Of a stretch of DNA of 64,000 nt, positions 10,934-22,230 are shown in pieces. The translations under genes were made by a program, and so were the position numbers. The notes under the pieces were generated by a model. It was not told where the DNA came from, did no database searches, and saw nothing but the letters and a program-made list of their open reading frames with translations. Numbering within the stretch: the stretch's first letter is position 1; each line of letters begins with the position of its first letter. Source of the DNA: Megaustenia siamemsis (Eukaryota > Mollusca > Gastropoda > Stylommatophora > Ariophantidae); NCBI GenBank assembly GCA_032433765.1, contig JAVIAB010000008.1, positions 36,691,991 to 36,755,990 of the forward strand, written 5' to 3'.

Positions 10934-10955
10934 GGAGGGAGAGAGAGAGAGAGAA
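10885..10955. repeat. (AT)n then (GA)n compound microsatellite
   Basis: Runs of TA dinucleotides (to 10917) switch to GA dinucleotides with two ggga interruptions. The stretch 10674-10884 before it shows nothing assignable. Confidence 0.95.
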
Positions 10956-11070
10956 AGAAAAAAACGGTATGGTTAAAGCTTTATGTAATAAGTGGACGAT
11001 ACAAATTAGAACAACGTTTTCGCTCAATAGGTCTTCTTTAGTAGTGACAAACATACAACACAAACACAAA
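10956..11070 (-). mobile_element. Unclassified element end sharing the 28-bp unit once
   Basis: Read on the minus strand it runs gaagacctattgagcgaaaa, cgttgttctaatttgtatcg, then acataaagctttaaccatac. The same order occurs on the plus strand at 15835-15914, where the last segment is the 28-bp tandem unit. The class is unknown; its GAAAACGTT core recalls Rep-H. Confidence 0.6.
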
Positions 11071-11149
11071 CACAGGTATGTATTTAAAATAAAAAATAAT
11101 TAAATAATTAAAGTGAAGTGTGACGCAATGAATCCCTACCCCAACAATG

Positions 11150-12735
11150 AGAAAATGGCGTGATTGTGAAGCTCCCTAAACAGGGAAATTTATCAGATTG
11201 TAACAACTGGAGATGAATCACATTCATATCTGAACCTGGTCAACTCTGCAGCAGCATGATACCAGAAAGACTGAAGAAGTCAGTAGATTAAAAAAAAACG
11301 TATAGAAGAACAAACAGAATTCAGACATCGGCCATGTATTGATGAAATTTTTACTCTCAGAATCAATCATCTTTTAGGAATCATTAGAATTCAATTCTTC
11401 AGTCATTGATGACTTTGTGGATTTCAAAAAAAAAATAAATAAATAAAAAAAGCATTCGAGAGCTGACACCTAAACCATGGAAACACGTTAAAATCTTTGG
11501 ATTACTGACAAAATATGTTAATATTATAACAGTCTTTTAAATTCATATTCGCTTTGCGGTGTAAGAACATACACTGACAACACTGGCAGGTTCCAATAGA
11601 AAAAGAAACAAGGATGTGTCATGTCAACACTTTTATTTGAAATTGCATTTGATTAGGTCTTGCGAAAATTAATTGAAGACTGGCAATTGAACATTGAATG
11701 AATTTATAATAAATTCTTAGGAAGGTCTCGACTTTGTAGACGATTAGACACTCTTGAACTCAACACACTCTGATGTTCAAGAAATAATAGAACGACTTCA
11801 CATGTTTGGTCAAATAGGCCTCCAAATCAACACTAGCAAAACGAAAGGCCTGGATATTAACAATATAGCCTCTGATATAACACTTTAACAATAAGATTTT
11901 ACAAAAAGTTAAACATTTCACCTGTCAAGGCATCAAAACGTCCAGAAATGGAGGTATAATATCAGAAGTCATGACACACATCGCACTAGCATCAAACGCT
12001 TTCAACAAACTGACGAACATTTTGAGATCCAAAGTTCTCAGTAAACGAAAAAAAAACGATTGTTCACCTCCTGTGGGTGGGATACCTGTGCTACCATATG
12101 GATGTGTAAGTTGGAAATCCACCCAGACTTTAAATAGGAAATTAAATGCTTTTGAAAACAAAAGTCTGCGTAGAATCTCAAACATAAATTTGGGAAAATA
12201 CATTTTAAAGGAACTGATAAGAGATGAACCTAAACAAGAATACGATTTGAGCTTTATAAGAAGGCGGCTTTGGAAATACATTGGTCAAGTTGGAAATACA
12301 TTGGTCAAGTTGAAAATACATTGGTCAAGTTGGAAATACATTGGTCAAGTTGGAAATACATTGGTCAAGTTGAAAATACATTGGTCAAGTTGGAAATACA
12401 TTGGTCAAGTTGGAAATACATTGGTCAAGTTGGAAATACATTGGTCAAGTTGGAAATACATTGGTCAAGTTGGAAATACATTGGTCAAGTGTTGAAAATG
12501 GATGAAGAAAGACTTCACCATCAAGAATTCATTTGGAAACCATCTGGTAAAAAAAAAAGGCAGACCATGAGAAGGCCTAGGCGGAACAATTACTAGGGAA
12601 GGTTCAATCAAGGGACTCAGAAATAACAAAGAACTAAAAGAAATAGCAGCCAATCATTAATCGTGGAGAAATAGCAGCCAATCATCAATCGTGGAGTAAT
12701 ATGACTTCCGCTCTATGTGTCATCTTCGGGCTGGG
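11150..12735 (+). mobile_element. LINE-D remnant with internal 20-bp array
   Basis: Decayed LINE. Recognisable in order: VKLPKQGNLSDCNNW-like sequence at 11167-11213, a FRHRPCIDEIFTLRI-like stretch at 11320, DFVDFKK at 11410, KQGCVMSTLLFEIAFD near 11600-11655, YLGQ-like region absent, YGCVSWKSTQTLNRKLNAFE near 12098-12160, and RRRLWKYIGQV at 12260 running into the array. After the array come KMDEERLHHQEFIWKPSGKKK and a basic tail. Order and motifs match RTE-like reverse transcriptases. The C-terminal 'YIGHV' segment is where the tandem array arose. Confidence 0.8.
12270..12490. repeat. 20-bp minisatellite inside LINE-D coding sequence, 11 copies
   Basis: Unit ggaaatacattggtcaagtt, with a few tgaaaataca variants. 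It codes WKYIGQV, the segment that intact LINEs carry once before RM/RRD. LINE-D sequence continues directly on both sides (RRRLWKYIGQV before, LKMDEERLHHQ after). Confidence 0.95.
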
Positions 12736-13136
12736 ATGGAAAATGAATGAATCAGAACATTTAACAAAGTGGTCAACATTACGACATACATTTTCGCGGA
12801 AAAATTATTGTACACACAATTAATGCGACGGAAAATGAATGGAATCATTTCCTGTTAGTCAAGATGGATGTTGTCCAGATTCAGGAGAGATACGTGGAGA
12901 TCAAAGGTAGACTGTGAACCTGTTTATCGTTTGGCGCTGCGGGATTTGCTGCGGAGGAAATCTGAGCTCTTCTGGACTGTTGTTCGATGAGGATAATCCA
13001 ACAACTAACACTAATGCTACAGGACAAACATCCCTAGGACACCTTCAATAATAAACATGTAAATAATTAGAATATATGTAACGAATAAAAAAAAACATTG
13101 AAGAGAACTGACTTATAAATAACATGTACGTTATCA
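12736..13136. other. Weak similarity to 22750-22850; otherwise unassigned
   Basis: The stretch 12848-12890 (tcctgttagtcaagatggat, then gttgtccagattcagg) resembles tcatgttagtcaggaaggat at 22785, so a decayed copy of the Rep-E neighbourhood may lie here. The rest shows no feature. Confidence 0.4.
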
Positions 13137-13777
13137 TTGAATGCCGTCTCAGCATCGAAGGTTGGCTTCAATGGAGCGCCATTCCGCTCTGTCTCATGCT
13201 TTGATAGTGCAGGTTGTCAGAGGCTGATTTGTCCATCTATTGATGTTACTCGTCAATGTTAGTCTTGGTCTGCCTCTGCCTATTTTGCCTCGTATTTTCA
13301 CTTCCAAGATTACTTTTAAGAGGCTGCTGTATCTTCTAACATGCTCCAAAAATCTTCTCTTTTTTTGGTTTGAATTGTGTTTAATAGTTTTCTTTTCAGT
13401 TTTGGTTGTTTTAAGACTTCATCGTTTGTTTTCTTTTATTCCAACTCAATTCTTCCTATTCTTATATAAATCCACAGTTCAGTTTTCAGGCTTCAGTTTT
13501 CTGTTCTGGTTTCTTGTCTAGTGTCCACGTTTCTGCACCATACTAGAATGTTGATAATATATAACCTTTTGCTATTCTTAGTTTTAGCCCTGGTGTTATT
13601 TGTTTTGATGTTAGTATATTTTTTTATGGCATTAAAATTACTCTTTGCCATTCCTATTCTTTTGTTTATTTCAGTTGTACATTTTCCATCACTGGTTATA
13701 GTATGTCCAAGGTAAATGTAGCTCTGACCTGTCTGCAGGTCTATTCCTTCAACTTTGATATTCACCTGTATGTTTTG
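13137..13777 (-). mobile_element. LINE-B 3' fragment
   Basis: On the minus strand it codes DLQTGQSYIYLGHTITSDGK, CTTEINKRIGMAKSNFNAIKK and later a HVRRYS-like, basic C-terminal region. The same order is present at 35215-36185. Several frameshifts. Truncated at its 5' side at about 13777, where LINE-C begins on the opposite strand. Confidence 0.8.
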
Positions 13778-13784
13778 AGTATTA

Positions 13785-14036
13785 CATCTTACAGAGACAA
13801 CTAAACTACTTTGGTCACGTCAAAAGACAAGCTGGGTTGAAAAGAACAATAATAGAATGCATGGTTCCAGAAAGACAATACAGGGACCGACCAATAAGGT
13901 GGTTTCAAGACATCATAGAGACTTTGTACATGACAAAAGAAGAGGTGGGAGATCTGACTAGTGACTGAGATTCTTTACGACGAGCTGCGATGAGTGCGAC
14001 TTTATGCAAAGGACATGCAACCCGTTGATAGATAAT
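13785..14036 (+). mobile_element. LINE-C 3' fragment
   Basis: Codes LQRQLNYFGHVKRQAGLKRT, then IIECMVPERQYRDRPIRWF and EEVGDLTSD. It is related to 53735-54170 (plus) and 41538-41730 (minus). Ends near gttgatagataat. Confidence 0.75.
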
Positions 14037-14274
14037 ATCCAGCGCTGTGCCGGCAATTTTTCGAGGAAAAAATATCGCACTTAATTAAGATGCCATCCGT
14101 CAAATTCAAACCCATCTCCTTATCCTCGGAAGCTATATCTAACACAGCTGTTTGTTTTCATATCAAAGTGATACTTTAGTTGTAATCTTGGAAATTTAGC
14201 TGCATTTACGGATGAAGTTATCCTTCTACATTCCTTTTATCCCAATATAATCCCTTCATTTTATGGAAATGTAC
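14037..14274. other. No assignable feature
   Basis: Short AT-rich spacer between two LINE fragments. Confidence 0.5.
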
Positions 14275-14575
14275 CAGTCAAACACCAGTGGATAAAGAGA
14301 TACAGCGAAGACGATGACGCTGGATAGGACACACACTACGGAAGCCAACTGAGAGTATTACACAACAGGCCCTTTTTGGAATCCCCAGGGGAACAGACAA
14401 AGAGGAAGACCAAGGAATTCTTGGAGAAGACAGATAGAAGCAGAGATGAAGATGATGGGGAAGACATGGAAGGATCTTAAAAGAATGGCAAAAAACAGAA
14501 CGACTTGGAAAGTGTTTGTTGAAGACCTATGCTCCACTGGGAGCTAAAAAGGTAGAAGAAGTAGAAGAATCCCTT
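14275..14575 (+). mobile_element. RTE-like LINE 3' fragment of another family
   Basis: Translation shows RWIGHTLRKPTESITQQALF, then IPRGTDK and, after frameshifts, a MAKNRTTWKVFVEDLCS-like end. This C-terminal pattern is typical of RTE-type LINEs. Distinct from LINE-A to D. Confidence 0.8.
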
Positions 14576-14964
14576 CATTCTTAAATTCTTTATGGAAGTC
14601 GTTTCAATGTTTGACACCAGACGTGAAACATAAATTGTTAGATATTGTTTGATATTGTTGGATATTGTTGGATATTTATGCATTATTTATATTTTAATCA
14701 ATAACGATCATAGCACAAAAAGTTATGAAAAAAAAAACAGGCAAATCTAATAGTTTCGGGGATACAGTATTCCATGTTTAACAACGAAAGACTTTCAATT
14801 GTAATCCATTGCATGTCAAGAAAATCAACAAGTCCAGGAGTTAGGTTAACAAATAATTTCAGGGGCAGTTCATTTTCATGGGATAAATATCATTATTTTG
14901 AAACTTTGAGGTTAAACAAAGTGATAAGATGTCGCCTTGCTTTGATAATTTTGACACAAAGTTC
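14576..14964. other. No assignable feature
   Basis: AT-rich sequence with a short gatattgtt triplication at 14639-14675. Confidence 0.5.
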
Positions 14965-15560
14965 ATATACAGGTTAAAATCGCGACAAATTATTGGTTGC
15001 GATATAACTGCTGACGCCTCCGCAAATAAATTATGCAAATGAGACTTGGGTATTTAGCCTGATACATAAGAAGATTTTATAGTTAACTTATATCAGAAAC
15101 ATAATCAGAAGTGTAAACTAGACAAGATCAGAGAAGTTAGTACTCAGGAAGAAAAGAGCAGTATTAAAAAGAATAGCAGTTACTTCAGATCAGTTAGTAG
15201 AGAAGTATATGGAACAAGAACAGAAGAAGGAAATTAGAAAGAGAAAACAATTTCAATATAGCTAAGTTAGAGACATTAATAATATATTAGTTGTGAAGTT
15301 TTTACAAGTATATTCAGATGTTGTGCTCCAGAGACAATAGTAAGTAGTGTAACGCAAGATAGTTTGTGAATTAAAGTTAGAATTAAAGAAATCACAGAAA
15401 ATGTGTAGTAAAGGATAGTTCCAAGAGAGTTAACCTCGCGAGTACATCAAAAACAAAGAAAATAATTGATCTTATAATTGTAAGTACTAACACTAATATA
15501 TCATGTGCCGAGAGAATTATTCAATAAGATTGAATGAACCTGGTTTGCATAGTCTGTGAT
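14965..15560 (+). mobile_element. Possible LTR-like relic
   Basis: Shows the same order of features as the solo LTR at 30098-31293 read on its minus strand: a gcgacaa...attggttgcg segment, then tgggtatttagcc resembling a TATA region, a purine-rich leader, and a terminal caataagattg resembling a polyadenylation region. No terminal boundary is defined, so this is an inference from layout. Confidence 0.3.
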
Positions 15561-15735
15561 TGTTGAATACATCAAGACTTTGTTCAAACGTTGCGCTGTG
15601 ATTGTTGAATACATCAAGACTTTGTTCAAACGGTGCGCTGTGATTGTTGAATACATCAAGACTTTGTTCTAACGTTGCGCTGTGATTGTTAAATACATCA
15701 AGACTTTGTTCAAACGGTGCGCTGTGATTGTTGAC
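15555..15735. repeat. 42-bp tandem repeat, 4 copies
   Basis: Unit tgtgattgttgaatacatca followed by agactttgttcaaacgttgcgc, with aacggt and ctaacg variants. Confidence 0.93.
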
Positions 15736-15829
15736 TAACGTGTGCTGTGATATATGAGAACTTTGATATAAGCAAGCAGTGTGCGTTAATTTGGTGTGTG
15801 ACTATCCATTATTATTATTTTTTTTTTAT

Positions 15830-16386
15830 TCCTGCTGAAGGCCTATTGAGCTGAAACGTTGTTCAAATTTGTGTTGTCCATTAATTACGTACAGCTTTAA
15901 CCATACCATTAATTACGTAAAGCTTTAACCATACCATTAATTACGTAAAGCTTTAACCATACCATTAATTACGTAAAGATTTAACCATATCATTAATTAC
16001 GTAAAGCTTTAACCATACCATTAATTACGTAAAGCTTTAACCATACCATTAATTACATAAAGCTTTAACCATACCATTAATTACGTAAAGCTTTAACCAT
16101 ACCATTATTTAAATAAAGCTTTAACCATACCATTAATTACATAAAGCTTTAACCATACCATTAATTACGTACAGCTTTAACCATACCATTAATTACGTAA
16201 AGCTTTAACCATACCATTAATTACATAAAGCTTTAACCATACCATTAATTACGTAAAGCTTTAACCATACCATTAATTACATAAAGCTTTAACCATACCA
16301 TTAATTACGTACAGCTTTAACCATACCATTAATTACGTAAAGCTTTAACCATACAATTAATTACATAAAGCTTTAACCATACCATT
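15830..16386 (+). repeat. 28-bp minisatellite (15886-16386) on an element end, about 18 copies
   Basis: The unit contains attaattacgtaaagctttaa plus ccatacc, with cgt/cat variants. The upstream segment 15830-15885 (ctgctgaaggcctattgagc, then tgaaacgttgttc) matches the element end at 10956-11070, in which the unit is present once. The array therefore grew from the terminal segment of that element. Confidence 0.93.
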
Positions 16387-16624
16387 TTTCCCCATTTCTC
16401 CCTTGTAGATTGTACCACGTATATACAAATGTGAGTGAGTGACTTCAAGTTCTTTCATAAGTGTACTTGATGATTGGGAATAATGTGGAATAAATGTTAC
16501 ATGTCTTTTTTTGTAACTTTAATTGTCGGATTGTTTGGTAATACATCTCAGTTAAAGTTGTATGCTGTTGAAAGGAATTTGTTATGAAATAAAAGCGACA
16601 TGTTAAATTCCTAAGAAGAAAAGT

Positions 16625-16728
16625 AAAGTAAAGCACCCCCGTCACGCCAAGTGGCGCATAGGGAATATGGTGTTAGTGACCATACATTTTACAGACCTTC
16701 GGCACATGATGTTTGGGGTAATGTGGAA
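16625..16728 (-). mobile_element. SINE-1 3'-end fragment
   Basis: Contains the SINE-1 3' part (cccccgtcacgccaagtggc through gtttggggtaatgtgg). The tRNA head is missing, and the break is at 16728. A short stretch to 16927 holds nothing recognisable. Confidence 0.85.
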
Positions 16729-16927
16729 AGAAGATGTACTATAATAACAAAAATATATAAAACAGTTAAACACATGGAGAGACAAAACATACTACGACGT
16801 TTGGCAAAAGCCTTCATCTGTTACAAAAGAGCAATATATTAATCTGAAGCAACAAACACAAAAGTTAAACACAGATCTTCAAATTAAAATAGCCTCGATT
16901 GAAGTTGGAGATTTGAGGTAGAGAAGT

Positions 16928-17046
16928 AAAAAAAAAATGTAAAGAACCCTGTCACGCCAAGTGGCGTATAGGGAATATGGTGTTAGTGACCATCATTTTT
17001 ATTGACCTTCAGCGCATGATGTTTGGGGTAATGTGGTCGGTATTAC
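16928..17046 (-). mobile_element. SINE-1 3'-end fragment, left arm of an inverted pair
   Basis: Runs from the T-tail complement through cgccaagtggcgtataggga to gtggtcggtattac. It faces the fragment at 17098-17168 in opposite orientation. Confidence 0.85.
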
Positions 17047-17097
17047 TAGGCAGAGAAGGCATAGTGTCATTTATTTTTTTAGTAGTATCATCATAAC

Positions 17098-17168
17098 TAT
17101 GTGCTGAAGGTCTGTAAAATATAGGGTCACTAACACCATATTTCCCTATACGCCACTTGGCGTGACTT
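17098..17168 (+). mobile_element. SINE-1 3'-end fragment, right arm of an inverted pair
   Basis: Carries tgtgctgaaggtctgtaaaa through cgccacttggcgtgac. It can pair with 16944-17015 to form a long hairpin. Confidence 0.8.
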
Positions 17169-17254
17169 AACTTACTTACTATCATCATAACTGCACACCA
17201 GATGAATCCATAGGTGCTCCGATATCCCCCTTGCAAAAATCCCAGGAATATCCT

Positions 17255-17610
17255 GGCCCATTTCCACGAATTCCTCAGTTCGGCGTGAGCTCAGGGTGTA
17301 GGTAAGTTTCTCCTGACGATTTTGCCCGGGAAGTGGCCATATTTATGACCTACTCTTTTTTTTATTTTCACTCCCGAGGATTCCTTAACGTGCGCGAGTG
17401 CACACGGGACTTCCTGTTTACTGCCGTTATCTGAGAGGGCTAGACATCGGATCTCACTGTCCAAAAGATCAGAGGAAGGGTTACGTCATAAAACCCACCG
17501 ATTAATTTGTCCTGTTTTTGGAAAGATCACGACCGCTTCTGGTTGGCTTAGAACCCGGGTCTTTCTTATCCTGGGGTTATCGCCGTACCTCTAGTCTAAC
17601 CATCCCGCTA
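17255..17610 (-). mobile_element. Candidate tRNA-headed SINE of another family
   Basis: On the minus strand a weak A box (gatggttagactagagg) is followed by gacccgggttctaagcc, close to a B box. Further on comes gcgcacgttaaggaatcc, similar to a 'cacgttaaagatcc' motif I recall from many invertebrate SINEs. No target duplication was found. Confidence 0.35.
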
Positions 17611-18138
17611 GTGTAACTAGGACGAGCGGCGGAGAGAGAGGTCAAAGAATATATATTTATAAATATATATATAATGTTCATCTGTTCTTTCTGTGGTAAT
17701 TTATTTCGAATTACGACAGTGCTGTTTTTATTTTATTTTATTTTATTTATTTATATTTTTCTATTTCCTGAAAAATCCGGCAGTTTTGGTAAATCTAAGG
17801 ACCATCAGTTTAGATCGAACCTAACCTCATGACCTCATAGATTAATTCAATCATCACTGATCTACCACGACTACCAGATAATCCAGAGATTTGAATACTC
17901 TCTGCAATTTTTTAAAGAAAAACATCTTATTTAATGGCGATGTGGTAAACGCGCTCATCTGCTGGCCAGTGGTGCTGGGTTTGAACATCTGTATCAACAA
18001 TTTGTATTTTTATAACGACGCAGCTTAGTGGTTCATGTAATCTTTGTGAAAAAAAGAGAGATGGGATAACGTGTGGACAGAGATAATAATTATGGAGGGC
18101 ATAGCTCCAGTTAAATAAGTCTGAGGAAGACAGAAGAC
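17611..18138. other. No assignable feature
   Basis: AT-rich; includes tatttata runs near 17650 and ttttatttta runs at 17725-17755. No coding signal. Confidence 0.5.
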
Positions 18139-18622
18139 GGTCATCATCATCATCATAATCAAACATCATGTGCCGTAACGGTTTGAGTAAGCAATCATAT
18201 AGTTCCACAATCTTCTTCGTACAGTGCATCGTATCAGTTCTGTTGTTGACCGTTTTCCGTGCCATGACACCGAGCTGTCTAGTATTTTTAAAATTTGTTT
18301 TTCCGTCCACGATATTTCTTTCCTGTGTTTTCCCAGTTGTAACTTAATATTCCAACTTTCCTCTTCTCATGATGTGGCAGAAATATGTAGATTGTTTTTT
18401 TTTCCCTTACTTTTTTAGGAACTCTTTTTTTGTGTTGACCTCATTGGGAATTTCCCCTGAGTTTTTTTTAGCTGTCCAGGGAACTCTCATTATTCTTCTG
18501 AGAAATCCCATCTCTGTGGCCTCTAATCGTCTTTTCATTAATTTGTCTACTGCCCATGATTCGCTTCCATAGATCAAAATTGAATTTCTATAGTTCCGAT
18601 GAACTCTCTTTCTTACTTTTAT
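18139..18622 (-). mobile_element. LINE-A2 3' fragment
   Basis: Starts at a (CAT)n tract, which is the (ATG)n tail read backwards. The minus-strand translation includes NSILIYGSESWAVDKLMKRR and LEATEMGFLRRIMRVPWTAK, then the FGH/MRR region in another frame. Same family as 1563-2190 and 29776-31450. The stretch 18623-18979 holds nothing recognisable. Confidence 0.85.
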
Positions 18623-18979
18623 TGACATAGACTTGACATAGTACAGTATTAACATAGTATATGGCAAACTACCCTTTTATATTGCCTGGAAAAATTATGT
18701 GAAATAACAAATGAATATCTAGAAGACACAGGGTGCAAAATATATCAAACTAGCTGGGATTGGCTGTTGCTTAAGCTGGGCATTTTAAATAGAAGAGAGA
18801 AAACTTGTTTTCGTAGCTGACCTGTGAACCACGTTTCAACAGGAGTAAGCCAAATAATGCGTATTGACATCATCAAGTACCATGTTGTTTTAGCCTGAAG
18901 TATCCCTGTTATTCTTCTTGCTGTCCATTTTTGTTTTCAAATACAATAATAATTCAAAACAATCTATATCTCATTATGT

Positions 18980-19242
18980 AAAAAATAAAAAAAAGTAAAG
19001 AGCCCCCGTCACGCCAAATGGCGTATATGAAATATGGTGTTAGTGACCTTAAATTTTACAGACCTTCGGCACATGATTTTTGAGGTAATGTGGTCGGTAA
19101 TACGCTCGTGCCGCTTTACTTTCCCAGACAAAAATCCGGTGCCCATTAAAGGCTGGGTGAACCCGGAAGTCGTCGGTTGGGATCGAACCCTACCACCTGT
19201 CCTTTGTAGTCCAGTTCACTAACCACTGAGCTATCGCGGCTC
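18980..19242 (-). mobile_element. SINE-1 copy, full length
   Basis: A box in gatagctcagtggttagtga and B box gggttcgatccc on the minus strand, complete body, T tail. Flanked by atctcattatgt (18968-18979) and atctcatttatgt (19243-19255), a target duplication differing by one base. Confidence 0.9.
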
Positions 19243-19309
19243 ATCTCATTTATGTGATCTCCCATTATTTTTCTGACATAAAATTTCCTCATGATGAAAC
19301 ATCTTAGTT

Positions 19310-20390
19310 CAAAGATATCGTAAACAAAGGCAAATAAACCAAAGGATGGCTTACGGGAAACTGTCGTTGTGTACAACAACAATGGTATAACGTATGTGGT
19401 ATAAGGACTGGCGTAGACAACTGCAAATAAACCAAAGGAAGGTTTACGGGAAACTGTCGTTGTGTACAACAACAATGGTATAACGTATGTGGTATAAGGA
19501 CTGGCGTAGACAACTGCAAATAAACCAAAGATAGGCTTACGGGAAACTGTCGTTGTGTACAACAACAATGGTATAACGTATGTGGTATAAGGACTGGCGT
19601 AGACAACTGCAAATAAACCAAAGATAGGCTTACGGGAAACTGTCGTTGTGTACAACAACAATGGTATAACGTATGTGGTATAAGGACTGGCGTAGACAAC
19701 TGTAAATAAACCAAAGGAAGGTTTACGGGAAACTGTCGTTGTGTACAACAACAATGGTATAACGTATGTGGTATAAGGACTGGCGTAGACAACTGCAAAT
19801 AAACCAAAGATAGGCTTACGGGAAACTGTCGTTGTGTACAACAACAATGGTATAACGTATGTGGTATAAGGACTAGCGTAGACAACTGCAAATAAACCAA
19901 AGATAGGCTTACGGGAAACTGTCGTTGTGTACAACAACAATGGTATAACGTATGTGGTATAAGGACTGGCGTAGACAACTGCAAATAAACCAAAGGAAGG
20001 TTTACAGGAAACTGTCGTTGAGTACAACAACAATGGTATAACGTATGTGGTATAAGGACTGGCGTAGACAACTGCAAATAAACCAAAGATAGGCTTACGG
20101 GAAACTGTCGTTGTGTACAACAACAATGGTATAACGTATGTGGTATAAGGACTGGCGTAGACAACTGCAAATAAACCAAAGATAGGCTTACGGGAAACTG
20201 TCGTTGTGTACAACAACAATGGTATAACGTATGTGGTATAAGGACTGGCGTAGACAACTGCAAATAAACCAAAGATAGGCTTACTGGAAACTGTCGTTTT
20301 GTACACCCCTTTAACGCATGTAGTATGGGACTGGCGTAGACAACAGCAAATACATCAACGAAAGGTAGACGGGAAACTGTTGTTATATAT
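19310..20390. repeat. 93-bp tandem repeat, about 11 copies
   Basis: Unit boundaries recur every 93 bases (for example ttacggg at 19351, 19444 and 19537). The last copies near 20300-20390 are diverged. Because 93 is 3 x 31, two minus-strand frames stay open for nearly 400 codons as 31-residue repeats (SRKPIFGLFAVVYASPYTTY; QRQFPVSLSLVYLQLSTPV). Both frames being open and the lack of a non-repeat domain argue against a gene. Confidence 0.95.
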
Positions 20391-21054
20391 GTCCCTATGA
20401 CATCAGGTATACAAACACTAACACCATAATCCGTGTAGGCCAATGTCATGTAACCCTTACATTTGTTTTGTCTCGTCAGAAAATCATAAAAACATGCACG
20501 CACATAAAATCACTGCTTGCACATTAATATAACATACGCTCATGCACATAAACATAGAGTACGCAGATACATATACAATTAGTTTGAGTGTGCTTCCCTT
20601 GATCGTAACAGACAAGTTATCCGTGTTTAGAAAATAGAATCACTGTTATTACTAGAGATTTTCAAATCAATAATTGTTGGTTCAGCCAATGGCAGGTTAG
20701 AAGGCACGAATGTAGATGGGTAAAGGAAGGGTGACGGAGGAGTGGCGGTGCGTGAGTGAGAAGGGGGAAGGCTGTGACATAGATTGACAAATAGAGAGGG
20801 AGGGATGGACGTTACGAGAGATAATAATAAAGACGGATTAGAAAGAGACAAATTCAGTTACAGACAGCACACGAAAAGAAAGATAGAGTGGGGTGATAGA
20901 TATGTGGACAGACGAATAGATAAATGAACAGGTAGACTGAGAGACAGATACATATAGAGATAAACAGATAGTTGTATATTTTGAGAGAGACGTAGAGAAA
21001 GAGCGAGATAGGGTAAGTATAGTGTTCATATAAAGTAGTACAGAGTGAAAGAAT
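20391..21054. other. No gene; purine-rich GATA/GAGA-like low-complexity stretch
   Basis: From about 20750 the plus strand becomes purine-rich with scattered agatag, gagaga and gacaga motifs leading into the trinucleotide tract. Nothing coding. Confidence 0.6.
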
Positions 21055-21438
21055 AGTAATAGCGGTAGTAGTAGCAGTTGTTGTTGTTGTAATAGTGGTA
21101 GTAGTAGCAGTAGTAGTAGTAGTTGTTGTTGTAGTAGTAGTAATAGTGGTGGTAGTAGTAGCAGTAGTTGTTGTTGTAGTAATAATAGTGGTAGAAGTAG
21201 CAGTAGCAGTATTGTTAGCAGCAGTTATTGTAGTAGTAGTAGTAGTAGTAGTAATAGTGATGATACTATCAATGGCAGCAGTACTAATAGTAGTTGATGT
21301 AGTAGTAGTAATCGTGATAGTAATAGTTGTAGGAATAGCATTAGTCGCAGTATCAACAGTAGCAGAAGGTGTATCAGCATTATTTTCAGCAGTAGTAGTA
21401 ATAGTTGTAGTAGTGGGGGTTAATTTTTATAGAAATAA

Positions 21439-21470
<32 letters not shown>

Positions 21471-21474
21471 ATAA

Positions 21475-21507
<33 letters not shown>

Positions 21508-21575
21508 CAGCAGCAGCAGCAGCAGTAGTAGTATTAGTAGAAGTAGTATCATCAGTAACAGTAGTATAAAGGGAG
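21055..21575. repeat. Compound trinucleotide microsatellite (GTA/GTT/GCA)n
   Basis: About 520 bases of imperfect GTA, TTG and GCA triplets. Apparent Val-rich and Ser-rich ORFs on the plus strand and Thr-rich ORFs on the minus strand are products of the repeat. Confidence 0.95.
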
Positions 21576-22004
21576 AAAAGATGTATAAACAGACAGACAA
21601 ATCTTGTTACAGCTCGGTCGTCTGTGTCCAAGGGGACCACATTATCATCGTTTATTGATAGACTTAATTCGGAGATGGCTGGTGAGGCTAATATAAGACC
21701 CGAGGATTCTGCTGAAATGATCGACATGGGAGGGCGTGTTGATCTGTTAAGAGATGTTGTGTTGAGAGTTGGCTTATGAAGTAATCGCTTTAAGGGTTGC
21801 GTCATGTAATCCTTTATTTTTTTCTTATAGATTATCTTATACTGAAAATTCTTGCTTGACAAATAAGGAAATTAGAAGGAATATTTTCTAAAGCAAAAAA
21901 AAGTTAATAGTCGTGCTTTTGCGGAACTCTTCTGTGCGTTTCAAGTTAATTTGTTTGGTTTTTTGGTCCACCTTGTGATCTGCATGATCTCTTACAGTTT
22001 ACTA
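21576..22004. other. No assignable feature
   Basis: A stretch at 21615-21775 shares short patches (such as gtgttgatctgtt) with 40850-41075, possibly a faint dispersed repeat. No coding evidence. Confidence 0.4.
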
Positions 22005-22230
22005 CAAGATGGTTTGAACTGATGGACTGGCACTTGACGTACGATTCATATGTCCAGCAAGTTGTGATCGATATAACATGGAATGTATGGTTTGTATGCT
22101 AGGTTGGACCAGCACATCTGTGTCTGGCGCCAAGTCCTCCAATCTTATATTATGCAGTTTCTCTAGAAGGTGCATAGAGCCAGCTTCAATATCTAGCGAA
22201 TGTAAGCGTGTCTCATGTTTCACTGGCATA
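22005..22230 (-). mobile_element. LINE remnant, C-terminal RT region
   Basis: Minus-strand translation KLHNIRLEDLAPDTDVLVQP, then SIQTIHSMLYRSQLAGHMNR, matches the usual LINE pattern of an 'I.W.D...n..vL' segment followed by 'R.QLrwaGHv.RM'. Too decayed to assign a family. Confidence 0.6.

Noticed and set aside
21095..21862. Val/Ser-rich and Thr-rich ORFs
   Set aside because: Direct product of a trinucleotide microsatellite.
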